From the NCBI GenBank assembly GCA_016711125.1, contig JADJTQ010000001.1:186001-250000 (forward strand): a DNA stretch of 64,000 bases, read 5' to 3'. Source of the stretch: Saprospiraceae bacterium (GTDB lineage Bacteria; Bacteroidota; Bacteroidia; Chitinophagales; Saprospiraceae). Every line of letters starts with the position of its first letter. Positions within the stretch are counted from its first letter, which is position 1. The position numbers were made by a program, and so were the translations under genes. This document shows positions 40,571 through 50,157 of this stretch, one piece after another. The notes under the pieces are model-generated. The model worked only from the letters and a program-made list of their open reading frames with translations. It had not been told where the DNA came from and did not search any database.

Positions 40571-42093
40571 ATGAAACGTCAGTTTTGTTTACTTTGCCTC
40601 TTAGGCATGGTCTCTCTGGTGTTCGCTCAGATTCAGGAGAACACCTATGAATGGGGAGCCTTTGATCACTCGGCATGGAAGATTCAACCCAATTCAAATG
40701 GTTATGCAATAATGGGTAACAAGTTTTTCGAGCCTAACAATACTAGCCTTTATGCGCAAGGGCTTAATAAAAAAGGTGAAGGTCAGTGGTTCATGCAATA
40801 TCCCGCGGTAGGTTTTTCCTCGTTACAAACCTTTTGGAAAAGTTTCATTGCTACTCCTTCTCATCATAGTGGTAGTGATGACTATTTCGCGGTTACAACG
40901 GGAATACAAAATGGTTCTTCTAAAACCTATGCGCTTCTAATCAATTCGAGTGGGAAAAAAATCTGGGATAAAGTGTCAGATGTTCCTTCCGGTATTCAGA
41001 TTGGAGGGGCGAACAATGCCGACTACAAAGGAGGTTGGATTGCGACAGGATCTAACAGTCTTGGCGAGTTAGTGGTTCTCTTTTTTGATGGCTATGGTAT
41101 CCTAAAATCAGTCAAAAATCTAGGGATTTCGGGATTTGGTTGGACGGTGATTCCTCTCAAAACGGGTGGCTACGTGATTGGAAGCACAGGCGCACGAGTT
41201 ACTAGAATTGACTCGAAAGGAGATTTGGTCTGGACCACTATGGTGCCTTTACCAGTCTCACCGGATGGATCAAGTTATTCGTATACTGAATTTGAGGAAA
41301 TAATAGAGTTGCCATATGGTAAGGGCGTGATCATGACTGGCTCGGCATTTTCTAACCAGCATTCCGCAGTTTATACCTTAAAAGTTGACTATGCGGGTAA
41401 TGCATTATGGAAAACCATTCATGATCCTCAAAATACAGGCTTACCGGTACTCCAGTTTCGTGGATCAATAGCGCTATCTGCGGATACGATTTTGTAGTCA
41501 CTTCTTGGCGTCGGGGTCCGGTAAGTGCCGGGGGAACGATGTTTTATCAAAAGCAGAACACGAACGGAGACCTAATAAAGGGAGTCATCAGTCTTCTTAA
41601 TAAAATTCCAGTACAGGAAGCTTTTATGATTTATGCGCATGACCAATATGTAATCGGAGGAACAAGGGGTTCGTACAAGGCTGCTTATTCCTATATAACA
41701 ACCAAACTTCCATCCAAAGGTGCCAGGGAGTTCGAAAATGAAGAAATAGTTGAATCAATACCACCTTCAGCAATTCTACTCGAAGGTTGGGTACAAACCA
41801 ATCGCAATAACACTGAACCTACTTTTGAATACCATCCTGCAAGCAGGGTATTTAGATCAGAGATGAGGGTGTTTCCGAATCCTAGTTCCGGAGTAGTGTA
41901 TGTAGGCGGTAAGGTGGACCCAAGATCCACGATCCGGGTGATCGATGTTATGGGTCGACTGGTTTTGGAAAAAAGAATTGAAGAAGGGAAGGAAATGCTA
42001 GAACTCGATATGACAGGTCATGCTTCGGGAGTTTATTATGTGGAAATGATCAGTACGAAGGGAATAGTTTCGGAGCAATTTATAATACAGTAA
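40571..42093 (+). CDS. Type IX secretion cargo protein with C-terminal sorting domain (one frameshift)
   Basis: Secreted protein of 507 aa after correction. It has a signal peptide (about 1-19, ending V-F-A-Q). Repeated beta-rich units such as G-G-W-I-A-T-G-S and G-G-Y-V-I-G-S-T-G suggest a propeller. The C-terminal type A sorting domain begins M-R-V-F-P-N-P-S-S-G and includes V-I-D-V-M-G-R-L-V and G-V-Y-Y-V-E. The first frame stops at 41497 and the next continues S-A-I-C-G-Y-D-F-V-V-T-S-W. One extra A near 41466-41469 joins them. The sorting domain shows export by the type IX system. No catalytic motif is seen; it may bind or scaffold. Confidence 0.8.
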
Positions 42094-42979
42094 CTTGATG
42101 AGATTGTAATTTGCCCACCGACGAGTTTCCAGTGTGTAGAGAACCAATATTAACTGTTGGCAATTGATCCATGTTGACCCGGATTTATATGATCTATTAG
42201 ATTATGTTCCTTTGTGTGTGGATTACGAAAATGTCAACGAATCTGATAATATCTCAGGGGATAAAACAGAGTTTTTCCCAGATTTATACAGGTGTCAGTG
42301 AAAGTGATATTCAGTATTTCCTTTCAGGAGGAAATCATGTGCGGCATCAGTGAATAAAAAATTATACCAATTTTGTGAATCAATAAGAGTTCGATTTTGT
42401 CTGCGGATTTAGGCGAAATATTCGCGGATTACGATCCTAAACTGTCCGTGAGAGAGGGAAAATCGTCTCTGTACTCATCAGCGGATAAACAATTTGGTCC
42501 CTTTTTACACAGGAATCCGCGAATATAAAGTCAAGTGCTTCCAGCAAAGTCTTTTTGGTGCAGATTGCCATGCAAAATGGTATATCATCCATTGCAAATT
42601 TTCCATTCCTTCCACCTTCCAGGTTTCGAAAGTCGGAGGTATAGAACCTCCTCTACTGGGCTTTTTAGAGAGAAAATTCATCCGAGTAAATTAGCGACCA
42701 TCAGCGGATGAGCATTCTACAAGACTTGGAGTGGTCAATAAAAGTTAAATTTTGACTTGGATTTCTGCTGACTGCGATCCTTAAATGTCTCCAGCGAAAA
42801 AAGATCATCAGCATTAATCATCGGCTATGAGGGGGTATGCTATATCAGCGTTGGTGAATCAAGCAGATTACATTTTGGTCCGCAGATTTACGCGGATATC
42901 TGAAGATATTTGTGTCAACTGACGTTAGTCATTAACACTATAAAAAGAAAAGTACCTTTATCATGGAACTACGAATAAT
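42094..42979. repeat. Spacer with scattered CGCGGATT-type degenerate repeats
   Basis: No gene is seen in 886 bases. Copies of a degenerate motif built from TCTGCGGATTTAGGCG and ATTCGCGGATTACG occur near 42398-42432. Related pieces are ATCAGCGGATAAAC (about 42478), GGAATCCGCGAATATA (about 42512), ATCAGCGGATGAGC (about 42701) and GTCCGCAGATTTACGCGGAT (about 42879). GTGAATCAA precedes the two longest copies (about 42375 and 42852). A small perfect stem, GGAGGT and ACCTCC around ATAGA, lies at 42635-42651. Confidence 0.6.
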
Positions 42980-43654
42980 ATGAATATGAAAGTAATAATC
43001 ACCGGCGCAACCGGAATGGTAGGTAAAGGAGTACTACTGGAATGTCTGGATCATACTTCAATAGAAGAAGTCACGGTGATTGGAAGGAACTTGGTTGGTG
43101 TTGCCACCCAAAGCTCAAAAGAGCTGGTTTATCCGAATTTTTCAGATTTTTCAAGAATTTCTGGTGAGTTGAAAGGATATGATGCTTGCTATTATTGCCT
43201 GGGCATTAGCGCGGCTGGATTAGATGAGTATGCTTATCACAAAATCACCTATGATTACACCATGGCATTGGCCGGTGTTTTGGTGAAGCACAATCCGGAT
43301 ACGACCTTTATTTATGTTTCCGGTCAAGGCACTGACTCCAGCGAAAAAGGCCGGATGATGTGGGCGCGGGTAAAGGGTAAAACAGAAAATGATTTACTCA
43401 AAATGGGATTTAGGCAGGCATTTATGTTTCGGCCGGGTGCCATCATTCCGCTGCGTGGCATCAAGTCAAGGACAAAGGCTTATCAGTTTATGTACGACTA
43501 TTTTATGTGGTTGGTCAAAGGCATAAAACTTATTTCGCCCAATTCGGTTGTCGATACCACCCAAATTGGATTAGCCATGATCAATGCCACGATAAGGGGA
43601 TATTCAGAAAGCATTGTGACTCCCAAAGACATGATTGTATTGGCTCAGTCGTAG
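42980..43654 (+). CDS. NAD(P)-binding SDR/NAD-dependent epimerase-like protein
   Basis: A 224-aa Rossmann-fold protein. The cofactor loop G-A-T-G-M-V-G-K-G is at residues 9-17. A following V-I-G-R-N suggests a basic residue for NADP binding, and Y-V-S-G-Q-G appears near 114. No typical Y-x3-K catalytic pair is obvious, which fits the atypical SDR group related to HTATIP2/NmrA-like proteins. The start could be either of two ATGs two codons apart. It is flanked by repeat-rich spacers and is not in an operon. Role unknown. Confidence 0.8.
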   Translation: MNMKVIITGATGMVGKGVLLECLDHTSIEEVTVIGRNLVGVATQSSKELVYPNFSDFSRISGELKGYDACYYCLGISAAGLDEYAYHKITYDYTMALAGVLVKHNPDTTFIYVSGQGTDSSEKGRMMWARVKGKTENDLLKMGFRQAFMFRPGAIIPLRGIKSRTKAYQFMYDYFMWLVKGIKLISPNSVVDTTQIGLAMINATIRGYSESIVTPKDMIVLAQS

Positions 43655-43686
43655 GGACTATACATGTGGGGTTAAATAGAATCATT

Positions 43687-43861
43687 CTTGGTGATACCTC
43701 GTGTCTCTGTGGGAGAATTTAACTGATCAGTTTAGTTGACGGCCCACAAAAACACAAAGGATTTAAAGAGTTTTTTCCTTGGTGATACTTTGTGACTCAG
43801 TGGGAAAATTTAAGCTACCTGTTTGGGTTGATATCCCGAAAAGACACGGAGATCACAAAGG
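43687..43861. repeat. Two tandem stem-loop repeats, period 91 bp
   Basis: CTTGGTGATAC starts at 43687 and again at 43778. Each unit has a left arm like CGTGTCTCTGTGGG and a right arm like CCCACAAAAACACAAAGG, which pair imperfectly across about 30 bases. The arms are related to the GCTTTGTG...GCCTTTGTGG block of the repeat at 3615-4035. It occupies the spacer between the SDR gene and the PhzF gene. Confidence 0.7.
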
Positions 43862-43948
43862 TTCCAATTTTTTTATGCTAATGATAAAACCTAAAATATG
43901 ATTATCTGAGAGTATGAAAAACATGCTTATTGCTCCTCCATTTCCTAT

Positions 43949-44764
43949 ATGAATAATTTCATAGAGACCTATATAGTTGACTCATTTACCGATCAACCTT
44001 TTAAAGGCAACCCTGCCGGTGTATGTCTTCTACTCGAAGATCTAGAGAATGGAAAAATGTTATCAATCGCTAAGGAGTTGGGTCTGGCAGAAACTGCTTT
44101 TGTCCGCAAGGTCCATAAACCGAATCATTATTCTATTCGATTCTTTTCGCCAAAAATGGAAATTCCACTATGCGGCCATGCAACATTAGCAGCAGCTAAA
44201 GTCCTTTTCAAGAAATATGCACTGAAGGAGATCCATTTCATCAATATTCAAAACCTGGATTTGATGATTGAAAAGGAAGGTGAATTTATCAAAATGAGAT
44301 TTCCCGTTTATGGAACAAGCCCTCAAGCTGCACCCGATGTCTTGCTAAGTGCCTTGGGCATAGAAAAAGTTTTAAATAGCGTCTATAATGAGGAAACCAA
44401 CATTTTACTACTGGAGATCGATGACGCTCAGAAGTTAAATAATTTGAATCCAGATTTTGAAGCGCTTTATCGCTCGCACAGTTCCATCAATGGTGTTTTA
44501 GTTACAGCCAGGTCACCCAAAGTTCATTATGATTTCGAATCGAGATATTTTTGGCCATGGAGTGGCACCAATGAAGACCCGGTCACCGGAGCAACGCATA
44601 CTTTTTTGGCAAAATATTGGAGTGAACGATTAGGTAAAACAAAAATGAGATCTTTTCAATGCTCCGAAAGAACGGGCTTTATGGAAGTTGAACTTATCGG
44701 AGATAGTCAATTGATTATTAAAGGTCTTGCACAGATAATTTTGGAAGGTAAATTGAGAGTGTAG
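43949..44764 (+). CDS. PhzF family isomerase/epimerase
   Basis: Intact 271-aa protein of the PhzF family, two similar domains related to diaminopimelate epimerase. Diagnostic stretches are Y-I-V-D-S-F-T (start), G-N-P-A-G-V (about 20-25), A-E-T-A-F (about 47-51, with the catalytic Glu), I-P-L-C-G-H-A-T (about 73-80) and the second-domain N-E-D-P-V-T-G-A-T-H (about 210). PhzF itself isomerises an intermediate of phenazine synthesis, but most genomic members have unknown substrates. No other phenazine gene is present, so phenazine production is not implied. It is monocistronic. Confidence 0.9.
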   Translation: MNNFIETYIVDSFTDQPFKGNPAGVCLLLEDLENGKMLSIAKELGLAETAFVRKVHKPNHYSIRFFSPKMEIPLCGHATLAAAKVLFKKYALKEIHFINIQNLDLMIEKEGEFIKMRFPVYGTSPQAAPDVLLSALGIEKVLNSVYNEETNILLLEIDDAQKLNNLNPDFEALYRSHSSINGVLVTARSPKVHYDFESRYFWPWSGTNEDPVTGATHTFLAKYWSERLGKTKMRSFQCSERTGFMEVELIGDSQLIIKGLAQIILEGKLRV

Positions 44765-44777
44765 TGGGGAGTGTTTG

Positions 44778-45399
44778 TCATGTTTCGAAATTCTTTGAAG
44801 CTTCTAGCTTGTCAATGTATATCTCTACGGTCAAGAAATGTACCATTTCAATCGGATGACTCTCCGACTTCGGAAATGGGAATTTCGTTTGCAAAACTGA
44901 ATTCCCTATTCTGTGATAATCAAGACCAGGCCTATTTCTTAAATTCTACTGCAACTAAGTCCGTAACATTGGTTGAATTCACGAAAAGCAATGTAAATTT
45001 TTTAGATTCATTTGTTTTTAGATTGAATTTTTTACCAATCGAAAGTGATCCTAAAGACTCAACGCTTTTGAATCTTTTAGATCGTGAAAGACAATTCAAT
45101 AGACCCTTTTTTTTATGAAGTAAATGGATGTCAATATCTCCCGTACGAAAGTTATCCCAAATAACTCGTGTTATTTCCAACTCACCATCTTTGTTCATTA
45201 TTGAAATAATGCATGGATTTAGATAGTCGACTCCCAAAGTTGTTAATTTTTGTTTGTATAGATTGGATCTTAACTTCTCAACCTGAAATAATGATTGAGA
45301 GTAATCAAGATCAGAAATGCATGTTTCAATTTGGCTTCTTATAGGAATCCTGATGAATGCTGAAACGGATACCACTATTAAGATTTTTATTAGGCTCAC
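44778..45399 (-). CDS. Hypothetical exported protein (one frameshift)
   Basis: The first frame starts at a GTG (45399), directly after the stop of the preceding ORF, with an N-terminal hydrophobic segment (about 3-16) that may be a signal. It stops at 44932. The next frame continues with N-R-P-G-L-D-Y-H-R-I-G for about 50 more codons to a stop at 44778-44780. Removing one A from the AAA near 44936-44938 joins them into 206 aa. No family is recognised. A plus-strand frame over the same region reads poorly and I treat it as a shadow. Confidence 0.45.
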
Positions 45400-45624
45400 T
45401 TACTCCGGATTTTCAGGATATTGTTTACCCAAGTTATGAATATTTAACTGATGCAGCTTTAATTGATTCAATCGTCCGGTTATAGTTTGTTCTGGCTGCA
45501 GATTCATCATTCTATGTGGGCATTCCATGGGCATGAAAATACTCATCAACTTGTCTGTACAGATCATCAAAATTGGGTATTTTTCAAACTGAACCAACCA
45601 ATCTGAAATTGCGATATCTATCAA
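45400..45624 (-). CDS. Hypothetical small protein, 74 aa
   Basis: A short frame immediately upstream of, and in the same phase as, the previous gene; a single TAA separates the two. It starts within the first bases of the divergent fusion gene. It contains a cluster of Met and Cys (F-M-P-M-E-C-P-H-R-M-M). No family is recognised. If the TAA were an error, the two would form one longer protein. However, the second part begins with its own signal-like segment, so two genes seem more likely. It could also be non-coding. Confidence 0.3.
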   Translation of the reverse strand: MIDIAISDWLVQFEKYPILMICTDKLMSIFMPMECPHRMMNLQPEQTITGRLNQLKLHQLNIHNLGKQYPENPE

Positions 45625-48131
45625 TTGTATTTGCCCTCACTTTACTGATGCCATTATCAGTGCTCAGAGCTCAATCATTGCTTCCTGTCAAAGGCATAGA
45701 TTCGGTCCTTACCTATCTGCACCAGCATCATCTCTTTAATGGTGTGGTCTTATTGGCAGACAATGGTACAGTTATCTATAAAGAGGCCTTTGGTGTTGCC
45801 AATATTGCAACTGGTGAAAAGTTGACGACAGCATCAGCCTTTAACCTGGCATCCGTGTCTAAACAGTTTGTCGCGATGACCATCATGATCCTTAAGGAAG
45901 AAGGGCTGCTGAGATTCGATGATCCCGTTCAAGAATATCTGCCGGCTTTTCCATATCCGGAAATTACTCTACGACATCTCATGACGCACACTTCTGGTCT
46001 TCCGGAATATTTTGATCCTATGCTCCGGTACTTGGGTTCAACCGATACGGTCGAAAATGAACATGTATTACAATGGTTGGTCGACTATAAACCAGAGTTG
46101 GATTTTCAAACAGGTGAAAAATGGCAATATTCCAATACTGGATATGTCTTGCTTCCACTTATCGTCGAGCATGTGTCGGGATTGCCTTTTGAAGTTTATT
46201 TTAGGGAGGAAATTGCACGGCCGCTAGGATTGAAAGACACATATGTCTATCACCTACGCCTTGGACAATCACCAGCAAACCGGGTGTTTGGATTCAAACG
46301 GTTTGAAGGCAAAAATGTACCAGATGATCTCGGGCGTTTCGATGGACTGGATGGCGATGGGAATATTTATTCTTCAGTAGAAGATCTGCTCATTTGGGAT
46401 CAGTCGCTGAATACTGAAATGCTTGTTGGTAAGAATACACTCCGGGAAGCTTTGACTCCGGTCAAATTAAAGGATGGTTCGACCTATGGTTACGGATTTG
46501 GTTGGGGTATTAGTGAAAATGGAAATATCTTCTCACATACCGGAGGTTGGGCTGGATTCCGCACCTATATTGTACGTTTTCTTAATAAGAAGCAAACACT
46601 CGTTCTACTTTGTAGCGATGGTAATTTTCGGCATCGTGATCTTGTAATGGATATACTATCTGGTAAGACTGTTGTGCTCCCTCAAACCCATTTGATTCAG
46701 AATGTCCGCTTAATCGATGGCACTGGTATTCCTTCCAGATCTGCTTCCGTTCGCCTATTGGATGACCGGATATGGGAAGTGGGTAACCTACAACCGTTAC
46801 CTGGCGAAAAATTCACTGATGGCCATGGCCAGGTGCTTGCTCCCGGTTTTATTGACACTCACAGTCACCATGACTGGTCACTTGCTGATCAACCTGGCGC
46901 GGTTGCTTGTCTTAATCAAGGCATCACCACGATCATTGTCGGCCAAGATGGAGGGGGTAGTTTTATGGACACCATCGCTGCCAGTTTTGAAAGACAGCCA
47001 GTTGCCGTGAATTTGGCTACTTACACCGGGCACACTACTTTGAGACGTCGGGCGATGGGAGGCATGAGCGCTTTATTCCGTCAAGCAACAAGTCATGAGG
47101 TTGAAAAGATGAAGACACTTCTTGAAGAGGAGATGCAAAAAGGATCTTTCGGACTCGCCACCGGGCTTGAATATGAAAGTGCGTTTTATTCCAGCCGGGT
47201 TGAAGTCATGGAGCTAGCTAAAGTGGCTGCCACGCATCAGGGTCGTTATATCAGTCACATCAGAAGTGAAGATACCGAGCTCGAGAATGCTTTGGACGAA
47301 ATCATTCAGATTGGTCGCGAGGCAAAATTGCCTGTACAAATTTCTCATATTAAGGTCTCCATAAAAAGTAAATGGGGTCGCTCTCGCTGGGTAATCGAGC
47401 AACTTCAGCGGGCTCGCGCTGAGGGAGTTGATATTACCGCCGACTGTTATCCATACGATTTTTGGCAATCTACCCTTAGGGTGCTTTTTCCCAAACGGGA
47501 TTACACCAATCCTGAAAGTGCCGAGTATGCGATGACCGATCTTGTGGATCCTAATGGCAGCTATCTGGTGCGCTTTGCCCCGCAAACAGAGTACGCCGGC
47601 AAATCGATCACGGAGATTGCCGGGTTAAGAAATGAATCTCCAGCAGAGTCTTTGTTATGGCTCCTTGCTGAAGCCACCAAATATGAGGAGATGCACCCTA
47701 CCGAAAATGTAGAAGGAGTGATGGGTAAGGCCATGAGCGAGGAAGATGTCCGCAATTTTCTGGCCTGGCCACATACTAACATCTGCTCCGATGGATCCAT
47801 AGATGGTCATCCCCGCGGTCATGGTGCTTTTACCCGGATACTCGCGCGTTACGTGCGGGAGCAGCAACTTTTTTCCCTGGAAACCGCCATTTATAAAATG
47901 ACAGGGCTTGCTGCGCAACACCTTGGTATCACAGATAGAGGGACTATTGCTCCCGGGCAGTTTGCCGATCTGGTTCTTTTTAATCCGGGTACAGTACAAG
48001 ACCATGCAGTTATCGGAGACAACACCGCGCTCTCTACCGGTATTGAACAAGTATGGGTCAATGGTGAGGTTGTTTATGCTGATATGAAGAGTACCGGACT
48101 ATTGCCGGGGAAGTTTATTCGCAGGAAATGA
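45609..48131 (+). CDS. Fusion of a beta-lactamase-type serine hydrolase and a D-aminoacylase-type amidohydrolase
   Basis: One intact 840-aa exported protein. The TTG at 45609 gives a signal peptide ending V-L-R-A-Q; the frame is open from 45573. The first half (about 25-365) is a class C/PBP-like serine hydrolase with S-V-S-K (nucleophile Ser), Y-S-N and S-H-T-G-G. The second half (about 370-840) is an N-acyl-D-amino-acid deacylase: D-T-H-S-H-H-D (metal ligands), Y-I-S-H-I-R-S-E, Q-I-S-H-I-K-V and a late G-S-I-D-G-H-P-R-G-H-G. The pairing suggests sequential processing of D-amino-acid-containing peptides, perhaps from peptidoglycan. The family roles are known; the joint pathway is inference. 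A histidine kinase gene follows after 98 bases. Confidence 0.88.
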   Translation: MRYLSIVFALTLLMPLSVLRAQSLLPVKGIDSVLTYLHQHHLFNGVVLLADNGTVIYKEAFGVANIATGEKLTTASAFNLASVSKQFVAMTIMILKEEGLLRFDDPVQEYLPAFPYPEITLRHLMTHTSGLPEYFDPMLRYLGSTDTVENEHVLQWLVDYKPELDFQTGEKWQYSNTGYVLLPLIVEHVSGLPFEVYFREEIARPLGLKDTYVYHLRLGQSPANRVFGFKRFEGKNVPDDLGRFDGLDGDGNIYSSVEDLLIWDQSLNTEMLVGKNTLREALTPVKLKDGSTYGYGFGWGISENGNIFSHTGGWAGFRTYIVRFLNKKQTLVLLCSDGNFRHRDLVMDILSGKTVVLPQTHLIQNVRLIDGTGIPSRSASVRLLDDRIWEVGNLQPLPGEKFTDGHGQVLAPGFIDTHSHHDWSLADQPGAVACLNQGITTIIVGQDGGGSFMDTIAASFERQPVAVNLATYTGHTTLRRRAMGGMSALFRQATSHEVEKMKTLLEEEMQKGSFGLATGLEYESAFYSSRVEVMELAKVAATHQGRYISHIRSEDTELENALDEIIQIGREAKLPVQISHIKVSIKSKWGRSRWVIEQLQRARAEGVDITADCYPYDFWQSTLRVLFPKRDYTNPESAEYAMTDLVDPNGSYLVRFAPQTEYAGKSITEIAGLRNESPAESLLWLLAEATKYEEMHPTENVEGVMGKAMSEEDVRNFLAWPHTNICSDGSIDGHPRGHGAFTRILARYVREQQLFSLETAIYKMTGLAAQHLGITDRGTIAPGQFADLVLFNPGTVQDHAVIGDNTALSTGIEQVWVNGEVVYADMKSTGLLPGKFIRRK

Positions 48132-48229
48132 CGGCACTTCTAAAAAGCTCTAAAGCATTATTCTAGGTTTCGACACTGAAAAATTAGGTTGGGACCTGTG
48201 CAACCACCATTGGGTGGGGAGAAGGTGGA

Positions 48230-49960
48230 TTGAATGTCTTGAACACCCGATTTTCTTGTCTGTCCATGATCGACGAGAGGTGCAGAGAAAATCTCTATAG
48301 AGGTGATTTTGAAAAAAGCCATCAATACTTGAATCAATTTTTAGAAAGTCCTTATGTGCAGAATGATACCTTGGAAATAATCAAAGGCCTTGATCTTCGC
48401 ACCAGTATTTATTATGAACAAGATAATTATGATCAGACAATCGATCATGCTCAACGATTATTTAAATTAAGCGAACGTCATCAGAATAGTAAAGGCCAAA
48501 TAAGTGGACTTAGTTTTATGGCACTGGTTCTCTCCGATCAAAGTAAGAGCCAGGAAGCAATCGATATCTATCTCCGGGTTATCAACATTTGTCATGAGAC
48601 CGGCGATTCCAGCCGGTTGGCAGCTACGTATAATAACCTTGCCGGTGCTTATTTGAATGCCCGTGAATATTCAAAATCCATCGAATACTATGAGCTTACC
48701 AAGTCCATGGATTTAAAGGATAATTTTACCTGGGGCGTCTTCAATGACTATCACAATATTGGCAACGTTTATATCTGGATGCAAGATTATAAGGAAGCCT
48801 ATCACAATTTGCAGATTGCTTATGATATGCAAAAGAAAATAGGTTCGATCCAGGAGCTTATTATGACAGCTCACAAACTTGGATATGTGATGGCAAAAAC
48901 AGGTCAGGTCACTCAGGGAATTCAGATGTTGGAAGAAAGTCTTGATTCTGCGCGAAAAAATAATTACCGCACTTATGAAGAGCAGTCACTCAAATACCTA
49001 AGTGAAATCTATGCCGAACAAAATCAGGCTACAAAAGCACTTCAATACTATAAAGATTATAAATCAGTATCCGATAAAATCTGGATGGATCAGCTGGCTG
49101 CCAAGACCGATGAACTACAAATACAATATGCCACGGCAGAGCGTGAAGGCAAAATTGCCAATTTAGATGCCGACAATAAATTAAAAGATTTAAAATTGGC
49201 CCAGGCCTCCAGGATACGACTCGGGCTAGTACTCGGAATAATTCTCCTTGGCATCATTGCTACATTGATTTGGCGTAACAGCATAGTTCGAAAAAGATCC
49301 AATGCAGATCTTAGACAAAAGAATAAAATAATCGAAGACAATCTGCACGAAAAGGAAATTCTGCTTCGTGAAATACATCACAGAGTAAAAAATAATTTAC
49401 AAATTATATCTTCTTTACTTAGTTTACAATCACGGAATGTGGATGATTCTGCTATAAAAGATGCAATGAAGGCCGGTCAAAACCGGGTACATTCGATGGC
49501 CCTGATTCATCAAAATCTGTATCAGGAAGGGGATTTAATTGGTGTAAATACAAAGGATTACATTACAAAACTGACTACAAGTCTCTGGCATTCCTACAAT
49601 ATTGAGGAGGAACGCATTTCTCTGGTCACAGATATCGATCCACTAAGACTTGATGTAGATATCATGATCCCTGTGGGATTAATTTTAAATGAACTAATCA
49701 GCAATGCGCTAAAATATGCCTTCGTTGATGGTAAGCCTGGCTCTGTGCACATCAGCCTGCAAGCTGAAAATGACAACCTTAAACTAGTTGTGAAAGACGA
49801 CGGACCCGGATTTGAACAACTGGCCTCTGAAAAAACCAAAAAATCCATGGGCATGAAACTCATTCATGCCTTTACCCAAAAACTCCGTGGTCAACTTGAA
49901 ATAAATAGTAACGGAGGCACGGAAGTAATACTTCGGATTCCTGGACGGGTTGCAGCATAA
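48230..49960 (+). CDS. TPR-containing sensor histidine kinase (HisKA_2 type)
   Basis: About 576 aa. The N-terminal 300 residues form tetratricopeptide repeats (for example T-Y-N-N-L-A-G-A-Y-L-N-A). One membrane segment follows (about 325-343, L-V-L-G-I-I-L-L-G-I-I-A). The kinase core has L-R-E-I-H-H-R-V-K-N-N-L-Q-I (phosphorylated His), N-E-L-I-S-N-A-L-K-Y-A (N box) and K-D-D-G-P-G-F. The TTG at 48230 or an ATG at 48266 could start it. Neither gives the signal peptide usual for such kinases, so the N-terminus may be cut by an unrecognised frameshift. No response regulator gene is adjacent. It may be co-transcribed with the fusion gene. Confidence 0.88.
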   Translation: MNVLNTRFSCLSMIDERCRENLYRGDFEKSHQYLNQFLESPYVQNDTLEIIKGLDLRTSIYYEQDNYDQTIDHAQRLFKLSERHQNSKGQISGLSFMALVLSDQSKSQEAIDIYLRVINICHETGDSSRLAATYNNLAGAYLNAREYSKSIEYYELTKSMDLKDNFTWGVFNDYHNIGNVYIWMQDYKEAYHNLQIAYDMQKKIGSIQELIMTAHKLGYVMAKTGQVTQGIQMLEESLDSARKNNYRTYEEQSLKYLSEIYAEQNQATKALQYYKDYKSVSDKIWMDQLAAKTDELQIQYATAEREGKIANLDADNKLKDLKLAQASRIRLGLVLGIILLGIIATLIWRNSIVRKRSNADLRQKNKIIEDNLHEKEILLREIHHRVKNNLQIISSLLSLQSRNVDDSAIKDAMKAGQNRVHSMALIHQNLYQEGDLIGVNTKDYITKLTTSLWHSYNIEEERISLVTDIDPLRLDVDIMIPVGLILNELISNALKYAFVDGKPGSVHISLQAENDNLKLVVKDDGPGFEQLASEKTKKSMGMKLIHAFTQKLRGQLEINSNGGTEVILRIPGRVAA

Positions 49961-50157
49961 ATTGTTTAATTAACGGCTCCCTTGCTCGGCGGATATCATC
50001 AGGTTTTATTTCAATTTTTTATCCGTTGTCATAACTATAGTCGAGAAAGTCTAAACCTCATGGTGGATTAGGTGAGCGATAACTGAATTAATAAAAGCGA
50101 ATTACCCTAAATAAGTATTAGAAAGAACCTGAGATATCTTTACTTACGGAGCTCCCA

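Noticed and set aside
42602..42680. Possible minus-strand tRNA, suggested by a T-arm-like stem at 42635-42651
   Set aside because: The stem is perfect, but no matching 5-prime acceptor half, anticodon arm or D arm is found at the right distance.
43949..44764. Phenazine biosynthesis, because of a PhzF homologue
   Set aside because: No other phz gene is nearby, and most PhzF-family proteins act elsewhere.
44771..45118. Plus-strand frame of 115 codons
   Set aside because: The minus-strand gene in the same place reads better and continues after a one-base correction; the plus frame has no start context or family features.
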